64,000 bases of DNA from JAWKWH01 sp965204295 (GCA_965204295.1 OZ241973.1:124001-188000); one strand, 5' to 3'. Shown: positions 45,597-55,881, counted from the stretch's first letter. Program-made: numbers and translations. The notes: generated from the sequence alone by a model not told the origin.

Positions 45597-48305
45597 TCAC
45601 GCCGCAGGCTCCCCTTCGTGAGCGGCCTGGTATTCCTTGAAGGACGCAACCAGGTCCTTGAACGACTTGGGCCGATAGGCCTCGTAGCTTTGCTGATCGA
45701 CATAGACAAAGCCGAATTTCGTCTCGCTTTGCGCTGCGTTGATATCCTCGCACCACTGGGCCAATCGAGCCATCTTCAAAGGGACGTCGAGATCTTCCCG
45801 CCCTTTCGTTTCAACGATGAAGGCGCGGCCATCGTTCAGCTTGACCAGGAAGTCAGGATAGTAATTCGAGACGTCTCCGTCCGCGTTGACGTAGTCAAGC
45901 TTGAAGCTGACCGCAAAATAGTTCTTTGCGAAGGACGTGACATCGGACGCCGCCTCCAAATAGCCGGCGAAGGTCAGTTCGAAATGGCTGTCTCCGACAA
46001 TACGGTTGAAGACACTCTTTGCCGAAACCACGTAGCTCTGGTCTTTGACCACAAACGGACGTGTCTCCCGCAGCTTGATTGTATCCCTGATCTCGACATC
46101 GCCCCGATCCTTGACCGTTAGTGCATTGATGGCCTTTTTCATGCTTTCAATGACGATCCTGGTTGCCGCGATCTCGGAAAGATTACGCAGAGTATTAGGG
46201 GACCGCAGATCGACGGGGCTGTCAAAGAGGTGATTTTGGACGAAGTCCTTGATCTTGCCATAGAGCGCGTCATAGCCGCTCACCAACCGCAGATCACCCA
46301 TGACGGTTTGCGTGAAATAGCTCAAAACGCTGGTAAAATCGGCGACGCCCGCGGTATTCAGAACCGTTGTATGCGTAACTTCGCCGGTTGCGATGTCTTT
46401 GAAGACAATCTCGCGCTGTTCCTCTTCGCTGAATTCCCGATAGGGCGCTTTGTCGATGCCAATCCGCGCCACATCAAGATCTGACAAGGATTTGTATTTC
46501 CGATAAATGCGTGGCGTCAGCAGAGGCACTTGTATATCGAGCGCATCGAGATCCTTGTCGGGGTTATCCTTATCGACCTCAATGACAATCGGCGTCTTCG
46601 GGTCTGTACCCGCGCCCATCGGCTTGCGCTCAAGCTCGACGCCTTCGGCCTGAATGGACTCGACAAAGTTCATGAACGTATCGGTGCCGACCACGCTGAG
46701 GTATTCCTCGACGCCGTTGTCGGGATACATTTTCCGCAGCCCCCGGCCCAAAGTCTGCTCGGGAAGGATGTTACTCTTGGCGCTATAGGCGCGCAACCCC
46801 ACAATGGTCGTTACATTTCGGACATCCCATCCCTCTTTCAGCATCAGGACCGAGACCACGGCCTTGTAGGGGCCGGCCGGACCGTCAATTTCATTGGCCT
46901 CCTTGCGCAGCCGTTCGAGTTCTTCTTGAGCCTTGCCCGATGACGCTTCGGATATCTCGCCATTCCGCTTGGTGTGAATGATAAGCACCGCGCCTTTCAA
47001 TTCCGGGTAGGCGCCTTCCAGATATGCTGCGACGTCATCGCAGTTTTTGGTGTCATCGGTCATGACAAAAAGCAAAGCCCTCTTGCCCAGCTTTTCGTGC
47101 TCTCCATAAGCCTTGCGCCACTCAATCACGCCCAGATCGAGGTAATCGGCATATTTTTCGGTGTATTTCGCGCTCTGCCGCTCTCGCAGCTTCGCGCGGC
47201 TGGCGGCGTCCGGCAGGACGGGATGCTTGACCACATTCTGGGAGATCGCCTCAACCAGCGGATAGTCGGCCACGGTCTGAACGAAGATCGCACCGTTATT
47301 GTGCTTGGGCGTGGCCGTTACGTCCACCTGCAATGACAACCCCGATCCTTTCTGCACGAGGCGATTATGAATATCCTCAATCGACTTGAACCAGGCCAGC
47401 TGCGCATCGTGGATGTGATGGGCTTCGTCATTGAGCACCATCAACTCGTCGATGTCCCGCACGATCATGCCGAGATCGACCTTTGAGTCCGTCGTTGCGC
47501 CCGTTGGCTTCTTGCCCAGAAAGAAATCCATCGTGTTGTCGTCATCTGGGGAGGGCGGAATATCCTCGCCCGCATAGACCCGGTGAATATTCGTCAGAAA
47601 GATGTTCCCCGTGGGCCGCGTGATCCGCACTTCGTCTTGCAGGTGCAGCGTAAGCTGGAAATCGTCGGCCCAGTTGCGCCCGCCAAAGCCGTTGTCGGGG
47701 ATCACCGGGTCCTCGAAAAACAGCCGCAACCCCCCGAAATCCTTGTAGATGCGATCCAGCACGATGATGTTCGGCGCGATCACGAGGAAGTTCCGCGAAA
47801 GCGCGCTGTCGGGTTCATAGAACTTGTGAAAATAGCTCCAGGCGAGCGCGAGGCTCAGCACCTTGGTCTTACCCGCCCCCGTCGCCATCTTGATCACGTA
47901 ACGCCGCCAATTCTCATCGAACATGCCGGACGAGACCGCGCCGGAACTGTCAAAGCGCATCAGGTCGAATTTGTCCTTCGCGCCCGCCACGTCATAGAGA
48001 TAAACGATGGTCTCCAGCGCCTCGCGCTGCGAGAAGAAATACTGGAACTCCGCCATCGCACCATCGGATTGCGGCATCAGATGCGGGGTCTTGAACCACC
48101 AGGTCAGTAAGCTCTTGCTCGTCTCCGAGGCCCCGACATAGCCGCTGTCGCGGAACTCCTTGACCTTGATACGCAGGGCCGCGACCAAAGGCGGCATGAG
48201 CTTTTCCATGCCGGTCTTGCGCATCGCCTCATCGGCGGGAAACCAGCGGACGGACGGGTCGAGGATCGCGTGGGGGCTGTCGGGAAAATCGGGATGCAGG
48301 GCCAT
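45597..48305 (-). CDS. type III restriction enzyme, Res subunit
   Basis: The 902-aa subunit supplies translocation and cleavage. The helicase part has Walker A (MATGAGKTKVLSLALAW), motif II LMVLNDEAHHIHD and motif VI EQTLGRGLRKMYPDN. The C-terminal nuclease shows YYPDFLVKLNDG then FIVETKG, a PD-(D/E)XK site. It works as a complex with Mod. Its ATG overlaps the mod stop in TGATG, so the subunits are translationally coupled. The frame is undamaged, so the system looks functional. Confidence 0.93.
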   Translation of the reverse strand: MALHPDFPDSPHAILDPSVRWFPADEAMRKTGMEKLMPPLVAALRIKVKEFRDSGYVGASETSKSLLTWWFKTPHLMPQSDGAMAEFQYFFSQREALETIVYLYDVAGAKDKFDLMRFDSSGAVSSGMFDENWRRYVIKMATGAGKTKVLSLALAWSYFHKFYEPDSALSRNFLVIAPNIIVLDRIYKDFGGLRLFFEDPVIPDNGFGGRNWADDFQLTLHLQDEVRITRPTGNIFLTNIHRVYAGEDIPPSPDDDNTMDFFLGKKPTGATTDSKVDLGMIVRDIDELMVLNDEAHHIHDAQLAWFKSIEDIHNRLVQKGSGLSLQVDVTATPKHNNGAIFVQTVADYPLVEAISQNVVKHPVLPDAASRAKLRERQSAKYTEKYADYLDLGVIEWRKAYGEHEKLGKRALLFVMTDDTKNCDDVAAYLEGAYPELKGAVLIIHTKRNGEISEASSGKAQEELERLRKEANEIDGPAGPYKAVVSVLMLKEGWDVRNVTTIVGLRAYSAKSNILPEQTLGRGLRKMYPDNGVEEYLSVVGTDTFMNFVESIQAEGVELERKPMGAGTDPKTPIVIEVDKDNPDKDLDALDIQVPLLTPRIYRKYKSLSDLDVARIGIDKAPYREFSEEEQREIVFKDIATGEVTHTTVLNTAGVADFTSVLSYFTQTVMGDLRLVSGYDALYGKIKDFVQNHLFDSPVDLRSPNTLRNLSEIAATRIVIESMKKAINALTVKDRGDVEIRDTIKLRETRPFVVKDQSYVVSAKSVFNRIVGDSHFELTFAGYLEAASDVTSFAKNYFAVSFKLDYVNADGDVSNYYPDFLVKLNDGRAFIVETKGREDLDVPLKMARLAQWCEDINAAQSETKFGFVYVDQQSYEAYRPKSFKDLVASFKEYQAAHEGEPAA

Positions 48306-50479
48306 CAGCGCGCTCCCCCAACGGTTACATCGATAATCGTCATGGTGTCGTTGCCGAAGATATCAACGACCTTCACGGCAATCTTGCGCCGCCCCGGGCT
48401 GCATTCGTGGAACACGCTTTTCAACTCAAGCGAACGATCCTTCCTGGTGCGGAAAGACTGCCATTCGTTTTCAAAGACATAATCCCCTGTCCACTGCTCT
48501 TCCCACTCGCGCGTGTCGGGGTTTTGCACGCGGATGATCTCGCGCTTGCTTTCATAGTCGAAATCGACGGACCAATAGTCGATCCAGTCCGTCCACACCT
48601 TCGTCAGTTGCTCGCGCGAGACGGCGCCGTCCTTGTCCTTGCTCACTTTCACGATCCGGCCCTTCTCGACCACGATCTTGCTCTTCTTGTTTTTCAACGT
48701 GGCCTCGGCATGGGCGATGCTGTTCTGCGAATAAAAGACCGAGAAATCGGTCAGTTCCACCGCCACTTTGGCGCCGTCGCGGTGCGGGCGCACTTCGATG
48801 AAAGAGACATCGTGGAAAACGACCTGATTGCGCTCCACCGCGCGTTTGTCGAACACATCCGCCGGGATGTATTTCGGCGCGATGTCGATGCCTTTGGCGC
48901 GGGCCTCGTCCAGCACGTTGGGGAAGAGGCCCATCTCAAACTCGAAACCCAGAATATCGATCTTGGTGATGTGCTTCTTGCGGCATTCCAGGATGATCTC
49001 TTCGACGAATAGCCGCGAGACCGGCATGTTCACGGGGCCGACGGCGATCAGACGGCCCGCGCGTTTACCGTGGAAGCCGGTGAAACCGTCAGTGGCCTCC
49101 GCGCGGTAGGCCCGCAGGATCAGGTCGAGGAAGGCGCGCTCCTTCGCCTCAAGCTGCTGCCGGCGCTCTTCCTCGCGCAGTTTCGGGTTCAGGTCGACAT
49201 AGTGCTGGCGCTCATATTTGCCGAGGTTGAGGATTTCAAAGGCGCGGTAGTCCTGGCCGGAGGCTTTGAGTTCCCGCTGAACGCCGATCATGCGCTTGCG
49301 GGTGGTGTGGATGGCGAACTTGCCCAGGTCGGAAGCGATCCATTTGCGTCCCAGCCTTTCGGCGACGGCGGCGGTGGTGCCTGAGCCCGCGAAGAAATCG
49401 GCGACAAGGTCGCCTTTGCGTGAGCCGCCTTTCAATACTCTTTCTATAAGTGCGATTGGTTTTTGCGTAGGATACCCTACTCGTTGTGGATCTTTCTGCT
49501 GGATATGACTGATATCAGCCCAAACGTCCGGTGGTGTAATTTTTTCATCGTCGTAGTATTTGTAGATTTTTCCTGCAGACTTTATGCTCCAAAATTTTCT
49601 ACCGTCAGGGTCGGTACCTCTCTTCATGTTGTTACGCTTTTTTTCACCTCTCAGCACACCGACGGCGTCCGCATCAAAGTTCCAAGTATCAGACTTTGAG
49701 TACCAAAATATAACATCATGCTTTTTCGAGTATGCATTTTCTTGCCGTCCACCAGACTGATAGTGCCATACTAGCTCGTTTCGAAAGCCTGCTCGGTCAT
49801 TTTCACCGCCGCGTCCGAATACCTCATCCAATGCAAGACGTAAAAATCCGCTTACACGCCAATCACAATGGATCATTATGCTCCCATCGCTTGCCATAAG
49901 GTCGCGCATGAGGACTAAACGCTCGTACATCATTGCAATGAACGAATCCGCGCCATTCCCCCAAGTATCCCGATAGGCAATCTCCTCCAGAATGTTCGGG
50001 CGCTTGGTGAAGGTCTCCTCCCCAACCTCGATATCCATCGAAAAATCCGCGCCGACATCGAAAGGCGGGTCGATATAGATCAGCTTGATCCCTCCCTGCC
50101 GCTCGATCTCTTCGCGCAGGGGCCCGTTTTTCAGCGATGACAGGGTCAGCTTGTTGTCGCCCCAGATCAGCTTGTTCGTCCACCCGGCCAACTGACGGCC
50201 CCGCCTGTCCATGGCGAAAAGGCTGCCCTGCGCTTCCGTATCCTCGGGCCGTTCCGCGCGGGGTTCATCCACCTGTTCGATGGTCTGAAACGGCAGCACG
50301 ACATTGCAGACCTCGTTGGTCTTGCCGTTCCAGACAAGCTCCACTTCGCGCTTGTCCTCGAACAGCAGGAAACGGTATTTGTCGGGCAGCGGTTTTCCGG
50401 CCTCGATATAGCGGATGATTTCCTGCTGTTCCTGTTCCGACAACCGCGCCATTTTCCGACTCGCCCCGGGTTTCGACAT
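48305..50479 (-). CDS. type III DNA methyltransferase, Mod subunit
   Basis: The 724-aa adenine methyltransferase recognises the site for both methylation and restriction. The catalytic motif IDPPF is near residue 135 and the SAM motif DFFAGSGTTAA near residue 360, the beta-class order, with the target-recognition domain between them. A long C-terminal extension (about 440-724) is typical of Mod proteins that bind Res. The recognition-domain segment is distinctly A+T-richer than the rest. No simple-sequence repeat for phase variation is visible. The 50480-50740 stretch upstream has no gene I can support. Confidence 0.94.
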   Translation of the reverse strand: MSKPGASRKMARLSEQEQQEIIRYIEAGKPLPDKYRFLLFEDKREVELVWNGKTNEVCNVVLPFQTIEQVDEPRAERPEDTEAQGSLFAMDRRGRQLAGWTNKLIWGDNKLTLSSLKNGPLREEIERQGGIKLIYIDPPFDVGADFSMDIEVGEETFTKRPNILEEIAYRDTWGNGADSFIAMMYERLVLMRDLMASDGSIMIHCDWRVSGFLRLALDEVFGRGGENDRAGFRNELVWHYQSGGRQENAYSKKHDVIFWYSKSDTWNFDADAVGVLRGEKKRNNMKRGTDPDGRKFWSIKSAGKIYKYYDDEKITPPDVWADISHIQQKDPQRVGYPTQKPIALIERVLKGGSRKGDLVADFFAGSGTTAAVAERLGRKWIASDLGKFAIHTTRKRMIGVQRELKASGQDYRAFEILNLGKYERQHYVDLNPKLREEERRQQLEAKERAFLDLILRAYRAEATDGFTGFHGKRAGRLIAVGPVNMPVSRLFVEEIILECRKKHITKIDILGFEFEMGLFPNVLDEARAKGIDIAPKYIPADVFDKRAVERNQVVFHDVSFIEVRPHRDGAKVAVELTDFSVFYSQNSIAHAEATLKNKKSKIVVEKGRIVKVSKDKDGAVSREQLTKVWTDWIDYWSVDFDYESKREIIRVQNPDTREWEEQWTGDYVFENEWQSFRTRKDRSLELKSVFHECSPGRRKIAVKVVDIFGNDTMTIIDVTVGGAR

Positions 50480-50740
50480 TTTGCGCCAGTGTCACGGGAG
50501 AAGATTGGAAAGTAAATATGCCGTCGGTCTCCTCCGTGAGTGTGTGCCGATCAAATCGGAATCTTTGATATGGGCATCATACAGCTTGTGGTCGGTCTGC
50601 ACCGCCCAATCCTGCCATCGCGCCCGATCCTGATGCATTTGGGCCGTGGGCCGATTACACACTCGAAATGACCGCCCGAAGATCAACAAGTCAGTCTTTC
50701 GCACCCCGCGCCAAACAACCTGCGGACACCCCCGCCTCGC

Positions 50741-52837
50741 TCACTGATGCCCGTGCAGGATCTCGGTATAGTTCGGCAGCGGCCAGAGACGGCTGTCCAC
50801 CAGGCCTTCGAGGCGGTCCGCGACGTCCCGCGACGCCTGCATCGGCGGCTTCAAGTTCTCGTGCGCATAGGCCGCCGAGCGCGCGGGGCTTTCGTCGGGG
50901 AAATCGTCGAACGCCTGCGCGAGTTTGTCTGTCTCGGCAAGGAGTTCCTGAACGAGATCCTTCTTTTTGTCGAACAGCTTGGCGGCGTAGCCCGATTCGG
51001 CGCCCGCGCGGGCATCCTCCATGGCGGCGGGAACGATCATCGTACGCAGGATGGTCAACAGGGCGCGCGCCTCGATCCACAATTCCGTCGCGTAAGCCTC
51101 CTGCAGGATGGATTGCCGCGCCGCGGTCTCGCGCTCGTTGAAGATTCCGAGGTCCCCGAACAGTTTAATGTTCTTGGTCGAAGTCAGCGCCTCATAAGCT
51201 TCGGGGCTGCTCTTGAGATGGATCAGATTATTCTTTGCCGCATGTTCATACAGTTCCTTAGCATAGCCGTCGCCGCTGAAAAGCGCGCCCTGGTTCTCCT
51301 TGATTGTCTCGCGAACGACCTGATCGACTTCCCTGCCGGCTTCGATCTCGTCGCACATATGCTTCAGGCTGTCGGCAAGCACAGCGTTGACCATTGTGAG
51401 CGGGAAGGCGATATGCTGGTTCCCGCCCACAGCCCGGAACTCGAACCGGTTACCGCACCAGGGGAACGGCGCGGTGCGGTTGCGGTCCTCCAAAGTGGCC
51501 TTGATGTCGGCGACCGGCGCCGATATCTCTATGTGCTTGTGTCGCGCGCCATGGGAGGAGAACTGGCCGCCGTCGGCGACCTTCCTCATGTGCTCTTCCA
51601 TGAGCACGCCGAGATGGAGCGTGATGATCGCCGGCGGCGCCTCCTGCACGCCCAGCCGATGATCGTTGCCGGCGGTCGACACCCCGCAGCGCAAGAGATC
51701 GCCGTGCTTGTTGACCCCACGCAGGAGCGCCGCCACGAAGGCGATGAAGCGGCGATTCTCGCTCTCGGTCTCCCCGGGAACGAACAGGTTCGCGCCGGTG
51801 TCGGTGTTCAGACCCCAGTTGTTGTGCTTGCCGCTGCCATTGATGCCGGCAAATGGCTTCTCATGAAACAGAATGGCGAATCCGTGATCGAACGCCAGAT
51901 CGCGCAGCACGTCCATCGCCAGCACGTTGGTGTCGGCCGCGAGGTTGGCCAGACTGAAGATCGGCGAGATCTCATGCTGCGCCGGCGCTACCTCGTTGTG
52001 GGTGCAGTGGATCGAAATTCCGAGTTGCCACATTTTCTCCCGCGCCTCGGCCATGTAGCGGTTCACCCGCGCCGGCAGTCGGGCGAAGTAGTTGGTGGAC
52101 AATTCCTGGCCGCGCAGCGGAGGCGCGCCGATCAGGGTGCGTCCCGCCGCCATCAGATCGGGCCGCGCCAGATACATCTGCCGGTCGATCAGGAAGAACT
52201 CCTGCTCCCATCCGACGTTGCACACGACCTGTTTGGCACCTGTGTCGCCAAGATGTTGCAGCAGCCGCAGGCTTTGCTCGTTGACCGCGAGATCGGCGCG
52301 CAACAGCGGCGTCTTCTGGTCGAGCGCCTCCCCGGTCCACGACACGAAGGCCGACGGGATATAGAGAGTCTGGCGATAGACGAAGGGCGGCGATCCGGTG
52401 TCCCAACCGATATAGGCCGCCGCTTCGTGGGTTTCGCGCAGGCCCCCGTTTGGGAAGGACGAACCGTCGGTCTCGGTCTGGAACAATTCGGAGCCGGTCA
52501 AATTGATGATCAGCTTATCGGTCCCGAAATCCACCGCCACGAAGGTTTCAAGCTTTTCGCCGTGAATCGACCCGCGCATCGGCGAGAACCAATGGGAATA
52601 GCCGATGCAGCCCTTCGATTGCGCCCATTCCCGGATCGACCGCGCCAACGCATTCGCTTCGCGCTTTTCCATCGGCAGTCCGGTCGCTCGGCAGCGTGCA
52701 AAGGCGTAATAGATATCCGGATCGACCAGACTCTTCAAAATCGCGTCGTCCAGCACATCGCTGTTCATGTTCTCGAATGCCTGTGGCAAAGCGGCCGTCT
52801 GGGTCGGTGCATCATAAGTGGAGCGCGTTATGGACAT
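50741..52837 (-). CDS. glnN: glutamine synthetase type III
   Basis: The ~698-aa enzyme condenses glutamate and ammonia using ATP. Type III (GlnN) enzymes are ~700 aa, against ~470 for the usual GlnA. Signatures: WEQEFFLIDR (metal Glu), HNEVAPAQHEISPIF, FHEKPFAGINGSGKHNNW and GNDHRLGVQEAPPAI. No adenylylation Tyr motif of type I is present. GGGAGGAAAAG precedes the ATG at 52837. It diverges from the signalling operon at 53.1 kb and lies near amtB and a PII gene. Type III enzymes are best known from Bacteroidetes and cyanobacteria, so transfer is possible. Confidence 0.93.
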   Translation of the reverse strand: MSITRSTYDAPTQTAALPQAFENMNSDVLDDAILKSLVDPDIYYAFARCRATGLPMEKREANALARSIREWAQSKGCIGYSHWFSPMRGSIHGEKLETFVAVDFGTDKLIINLTGSELFQTETDGSSFPNGGLRETHEAAAYIGWDTGSPPFVYRQTLYIPSAFVSWTGEALDQKTPLLRADLAVNEQSLRLLQHLGDTGAKQVVCNVGWEQEFFLIDRQMYLARPDLMAAGRTLIGAPPLRGQELSTNYFARLPARVNRYMAEAREKMWQLGISIHCTHNEVAPAQHEISPIFSLANLAADTNVLAMDVLRDLAFDHGFAILFHEKPFAGINGSGKHNNWGLNTDTGANLFVPGETESENRRFIAFVAALLRGVNKHGDLLRCGVSTAGNDHRLGVQEAPPAIITLHLGVLMEEHMRKVADGGQFSSHGARHKHIEISAPVADIKATLEDRNRTAPFPWCGNRFEFRAVGGNQHIAFPLTMVNAVLADSLKHMCDEIEAGREVDQVVRETIKENQGALFSGDGYAKELYEHAAKNNLIHLKSSPEAYEALTSTKNIKLFGDLGIFNERETAARQSILQEAYATELWIEARALLTILRTMIVPAAMEDARAGAESGYAAKLFDKKKDLVQELLAETDKLAQAFDDFPDESPARSAAYAHENLKPPMQASRDVADRLEGLVDSRLWPLPNYTEILHGHQ

Positions 52838-53132
52838 GAACTTTTCCTCCCTGATTGGTTCGCCGCTCAGCTTGCGCGTCGAATACCTCATTCTCGATCA
52901 GGTTGGCGTTTTAGACAATACCTATAAATGTCCGCGTGAAACGCTCGCCCGGGATCAACCCGCCATCCGGTGTTTCTTGACGGGACCGGCATAGCCACAA
53001 ACAAAAATGACACGCGCCTATGGCCGGGCGACGACAAGCAAAGGACGGCCGTCATCATGATACCGGATGATACCGGCAGTTGACAAGGGAGGAACGATCT
53101 ATCCATTGTGGGAAAAGTGGGAGAATGCGATC

Positions 53133-54299
53133 ATGTCAAAGCCCAGCAAGATACTGGTGGTCGACGATGAGCCGGATCTGGAACAACTCGTCCGCCAGCG
53201 CATGCGCCGCGAAATTCGCGGCGGAGAGTATGACTTCGTGTTCGCGCGCAACGGGGTCGAAGCGCTCGCGCGATTGAACGAGCACCAGGATATCGACATG
53301 GTTCTCTCGGATATCAATATGCCGGAGATGGACGGCCTGACGCTGCTTGAGCAGATCCCGGCAGTCGATCCCAATGTACGTTCGGTGGTGGTTTCCGCCT
53401 ATGGCGACATGAAGAACATCCGCACGGCGATGAACCGGGGCGCCTTCGATTTCGTCACCAAGCCGATCGATTTCGAGGACCTGCGGCTCACCATTGGCCG
53501 CACCCTGGAACATCTCGCGCTGTGGCGTTCGGCCCTCGAATCCCGGGACAAGCTGGTTGCGCTGGAGAACGAGCTTGACCTGGCCGGCCGAATGCAGCAA
53601 TCGATCCTGCCAACGAACTTTCCCGAGTCCGCCGACTATCGGGTGTTCGCGGACATGGTGCCGGCGCGCGACGTGGGGGGCGACTTTTACGACGTGCTCC
53701 CCTTGCCCAAAGATCGCGTCGGCCTCGCCGTGGCCGATGTATCGGGCAAGGGCGTCCCGGCCGCGCTGTTCATGATGTCCAGCCGCACCCTGCTTCGCGG
53801 CGCGGCGATCGGCCATTCCGATCCCGGCGATATGATGTGCGAGGTCAACCGCCTGCTCTGCGAGAACAACGAAACGGCGATGTTCGTTTCCGTCTTTCTG
53901 GCGGTCTTCGACCCGGTCAGCGGCGAGTTCGTATATGTCAATGGCGGACACAATCCGCCGCTCGTGCTGCGGGCCGACGGGACCGGGGAACTGCTGCCGG
54001 CGACCGAGGGGGTCGCCCTCGGGATCGCCCCCGATATCGACTACGGCAAGGGATCGGTGACGCTGTCGGCGGGCGACGCGGTGGTATTTTACACCGACGG
54101 CGTGACCGAGGCGGAGAACGGCGAGGGCGAGCAGTTCGGCGTCGAACGATTGCGCCGGCTGTTCGCCGCCAACCCGCCCGGCGACGCCCGCGGCGTCACC
54201 ACCGCCGTGTTCGAGGCGGTCCGATCATTCGCCGGCGACGCGCCCCAGTTCGACGATATCACCTGTCTTACGCTGCGGCGCGGGGAGGGTGGCGTGTGA
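53133..54299 (+). CDS. response regulator with PP2C (RsbU/SpoIIE-type) phosphatase output
   Basis: The 388-aa protein has a receiver (residues ~6-125; acidic pair at 11-12, phosphoacceptor D60 in VLSDINMPEMDG, K110 in VTKPIDF), a short helical linker, and a PP2C phosphatase (~165-385) with VGGDFYDVL, VADVSGKGVPAALFM and GVTEA...DDITCLTL metal motifs. Such proteins dephosphorylate a STAS antagonist when the receiver is phosphorylated. The next gene (RsbW-like) overlaps it by 4 nt, and a kinase gene closes the operon. The ATG at 53133 follows GGGAG; the frame is open 22 codons upstream. Confidence 0.92.
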   Translation: MSKPSKILVVDDEPDLEQLVRQRMRREIRGGEYDFVFARNGVEALARLNEHQDIDMVLSDINMPEMDGLTLLEQIPAVDPNVRSVVVSAYGDMKNIRTAMNRGAFDFVTKPIDFEDLRLTIGRTLEHLALWRSALESRDKLVALENELDLAGRMQQSILPTNFPESADYRVFADMVPARDVGGDFYDVLPLPKDRVGLAVADVSGKGVPAALFMMSSRTLLRGAAIGHSDPGDMMCEVNRLLCENNETAMFVSVFLAVFDPVSGEFVYVNGGHNPPLVLRADGTGELLPATEGVALGIAPDIDYGKGSVTLSAGDAVVFYTDGVTEAENGEGEQFGVERLRRLFAANPPGDARGVTTAVFEAVRSFAGDAPQFDDITCLTLRRGEGGV

Positions 54300-54712
54300 G
54301 CGCGGAACTGTCGCTGCACATGGAAGCGACGCTCGACGAGCTTCCCCGTATCGGCGCGGCGATTGAAGCGTTCGCGCGGCGGGAGAATTGGTCTCCCCGG
54401 CTCGAGTTTCAGGTCATGTTGGTAATCGAGGAACTGGCGGTCAACGTCGTCAAGCACTGCGGCGATGTCGTCGAGGCCGCCGACATCGGTTTGATCTCCG
54501 ACGACGATAAGGTGAGAATCGAATTCAGCGACGGGGGCCGTCCGTTCGATCCGTTGAGCGAAAGCCCGCGTCCCGACACGGACTCGGCGGTCGAGGATCG
54601 CCCGGTTGGCGGACTTGGGCTCCATCTGGTTCGCGCCATGGTCGACGAAGCTGTCTATCGCCGCGAACGGAATCGGAACCGCCTGACCCTGGTCAAGTGG
54701 AGGAATGAGTGA
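54296..54712 (+). CDS. RsbW/SpoIIAB-like anti-sigma factor serine kinase
   Basis: The 138-aa GHKL ATPase has the N-box EELAVNVVKHCG (Asn at ~50), G1 SDGGRPFDP and G2 GGLGLHLVRAMVD. Stand-alone proteins of this size phosphorylate a STAS antagonist and bind either it or a target such as a sigma factor. GTG at 54296 overlaps the phosphatase stop (GTGA), and its own stop overlaps the following gene, so it is tightly coupled. No sigma factor gene is in the cluster. Confidence 0.88.
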   Translation: MSAELSLHMEATLDELPRIGAAIEAFARRENWSPRLEFQVMLVIEELAVNVVKHCGDVVEAADIGLISDDDKVRIEFSDGGRPFDPLSESPRPDTDSAVEDRPVGGLGLHLVRAMVDEAVYRRERNRNRLTLVKWRNE

Positions 54713-55881
54713 CAGGCCGGCGCCGGATAGCCATTCTGGCGGCGGTCATGGGCCTGGCGACACCGGCCCTGGCCGACGCGCCCGGGGTCTCGGCCGGGCG
54801 CATTCTGTTTGGCCAGTCTGCCGCCTTCAGCGGCCCGGCCCAGGATCTGGGAAAGAACATGCGGCTCGGGATCGAGGCGGCATTTCGCGAGGCGAACACG
54901 CGCGGCGGCGTTTTCGGCAGACGGCTCGACCTATTGTCGCTCGACGATGCGTATGAGCCGGAGGCCGCCATCGCCAACACCCGCCGACTGGTCGTCGAAG
55001 AAGGCGTCTTCGCCCTGATCGGCGCTGTGGGAACGCCGACCTCACGCTCGGCGACGCCGGTCGCCGCGGCCGCCGGAGTGCCCTATGTCGCGCCGTTTAC
55101 CGGGGCGGCCTTCCTGCGCGAGACGAAACGGCAAAATGTGATCAATCTGCGCGCTTCCTATTTTCAGGAAACCGAGGAGATGGTCGACCGACTGATGCGC
55201 GACCTCGGCATCGACCGCATCGCGGTGTTGTATCAGGATGACTCCTTCGGCCGGGCCGGCTATCACGGCGTACGGCAGGCGCTCGGCCGGCGCGATCTGA
55301 AACCGGCGGCGACCGGCGTCTACCCGCGCAACACCACCGCGGTCAAAACGGCCCTTCTGGACCTGCGTACCGGCGACCCCGACGCGGTGATCATGATCGG
55401 CGCGTACCAACCGGTCGCGGCGCTGATCGCCTGGGCGCGGCACATTGGCTTCGAGCCGGTGTTCATCACCATCTCGTTTGTCGGCAGCAACGCTTTGGCG
55501 CGCGAGCTCGGCCCTTCCGGGGCCGGTGTCTTCGTGACTCAGGTGGTGCCCTTCCCGTCGGCGGACCGGCCGCCCGTCGTCACCGCTTATCGCCGGGCCC
55601 TGGAAGCCCACGCGCCCGGTGCCAGCCCCGGTTTCGTCTCCTTCGAAGGCTACCTCGCGGGGCGCCTTGCAATCGTTGCGCTCAAGCTCTGCGGGCGGAA
55701 TCCAGACCGGACGTGCTTTCTCGATCGTCTGCGCGGCCTCGACGTCGTCGACCTCGACGGTTTTGAGCTTCGGTACGGCGTGGGCGACAATCAGGGTTCC
55801 GACGCGGTCTTCCTGACCGTCATCGGCGATGACGGTCGCTACCATCCGATCGAGACTCTGCGGGACCGGCCACTGCGATGA
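54709..55881 (+). CDS. periplasmic binding protein of amino acid/urea ABC type, probable sensor partner
   Basis: The 390-aa Peripla_BP_6-type protein has a signal peptide (about residues 1-22, ending LATPALA). The body opens with ILFGQSAAFSGPAQDLG and contains RRLVVEEGVFALIGAVGTPTS and NTTAVKTALLDL, as in branched-chain amino acid or urea binding proteins. No ABC permease or ATPase accompanies it. Instead it overlaps an RsbW-like gene and a histidine kinase gene by 4 nt each, so by analogy with TorT-TorS it probably presents ligand to the kinase. GTG at 54709 is the start. Confidence 0.88.
   Translation: MTGRRRIAILAAVMGLATPALADAPGVSAGRILFGQSAAFSGPAQDLGKNMRLGIEAAFREANTRGGVFGRRLDLLSLDDAYEPEAAIANTRRLVVEEGVFALIGAVGTPTSRSATPVAAAAGVPYVAPFTGAAFLRETKRQNVINLRASYFQETEEMVDRLMRDLGIDRIAVLYQDDSFGRAGYHGVRQALGRRDLKPAATGVYPRNTTAVKTALLDLRTGDPDAVIMIGAYQPVAALIAWARHIGFEPVFITISFVGSNALARELGPSGAGVFVTQVVPFPSADRPPVVTAYRRALEAHAPGASPGFVSFEGYLAGRLAIVALKLCGRNPDRTCFLDRLRGLDVVDLDGFELRYGVGDNQGSDAVFLTVIGDDGRYHPIETLRDRPLR

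Noticed and set aside
50747..52927. A 726-codon plus-strand frame opposite the glutamine synthetase
   Set aside because: Antisense shadow; GSIII motifs on the minus strand are decisive.
52838..53132. Sigma-54 promoters for the nitrogen cluster
   Set aside because: No TGGC-N8-TGC arrangement with good flanks was found on either strand by eye.
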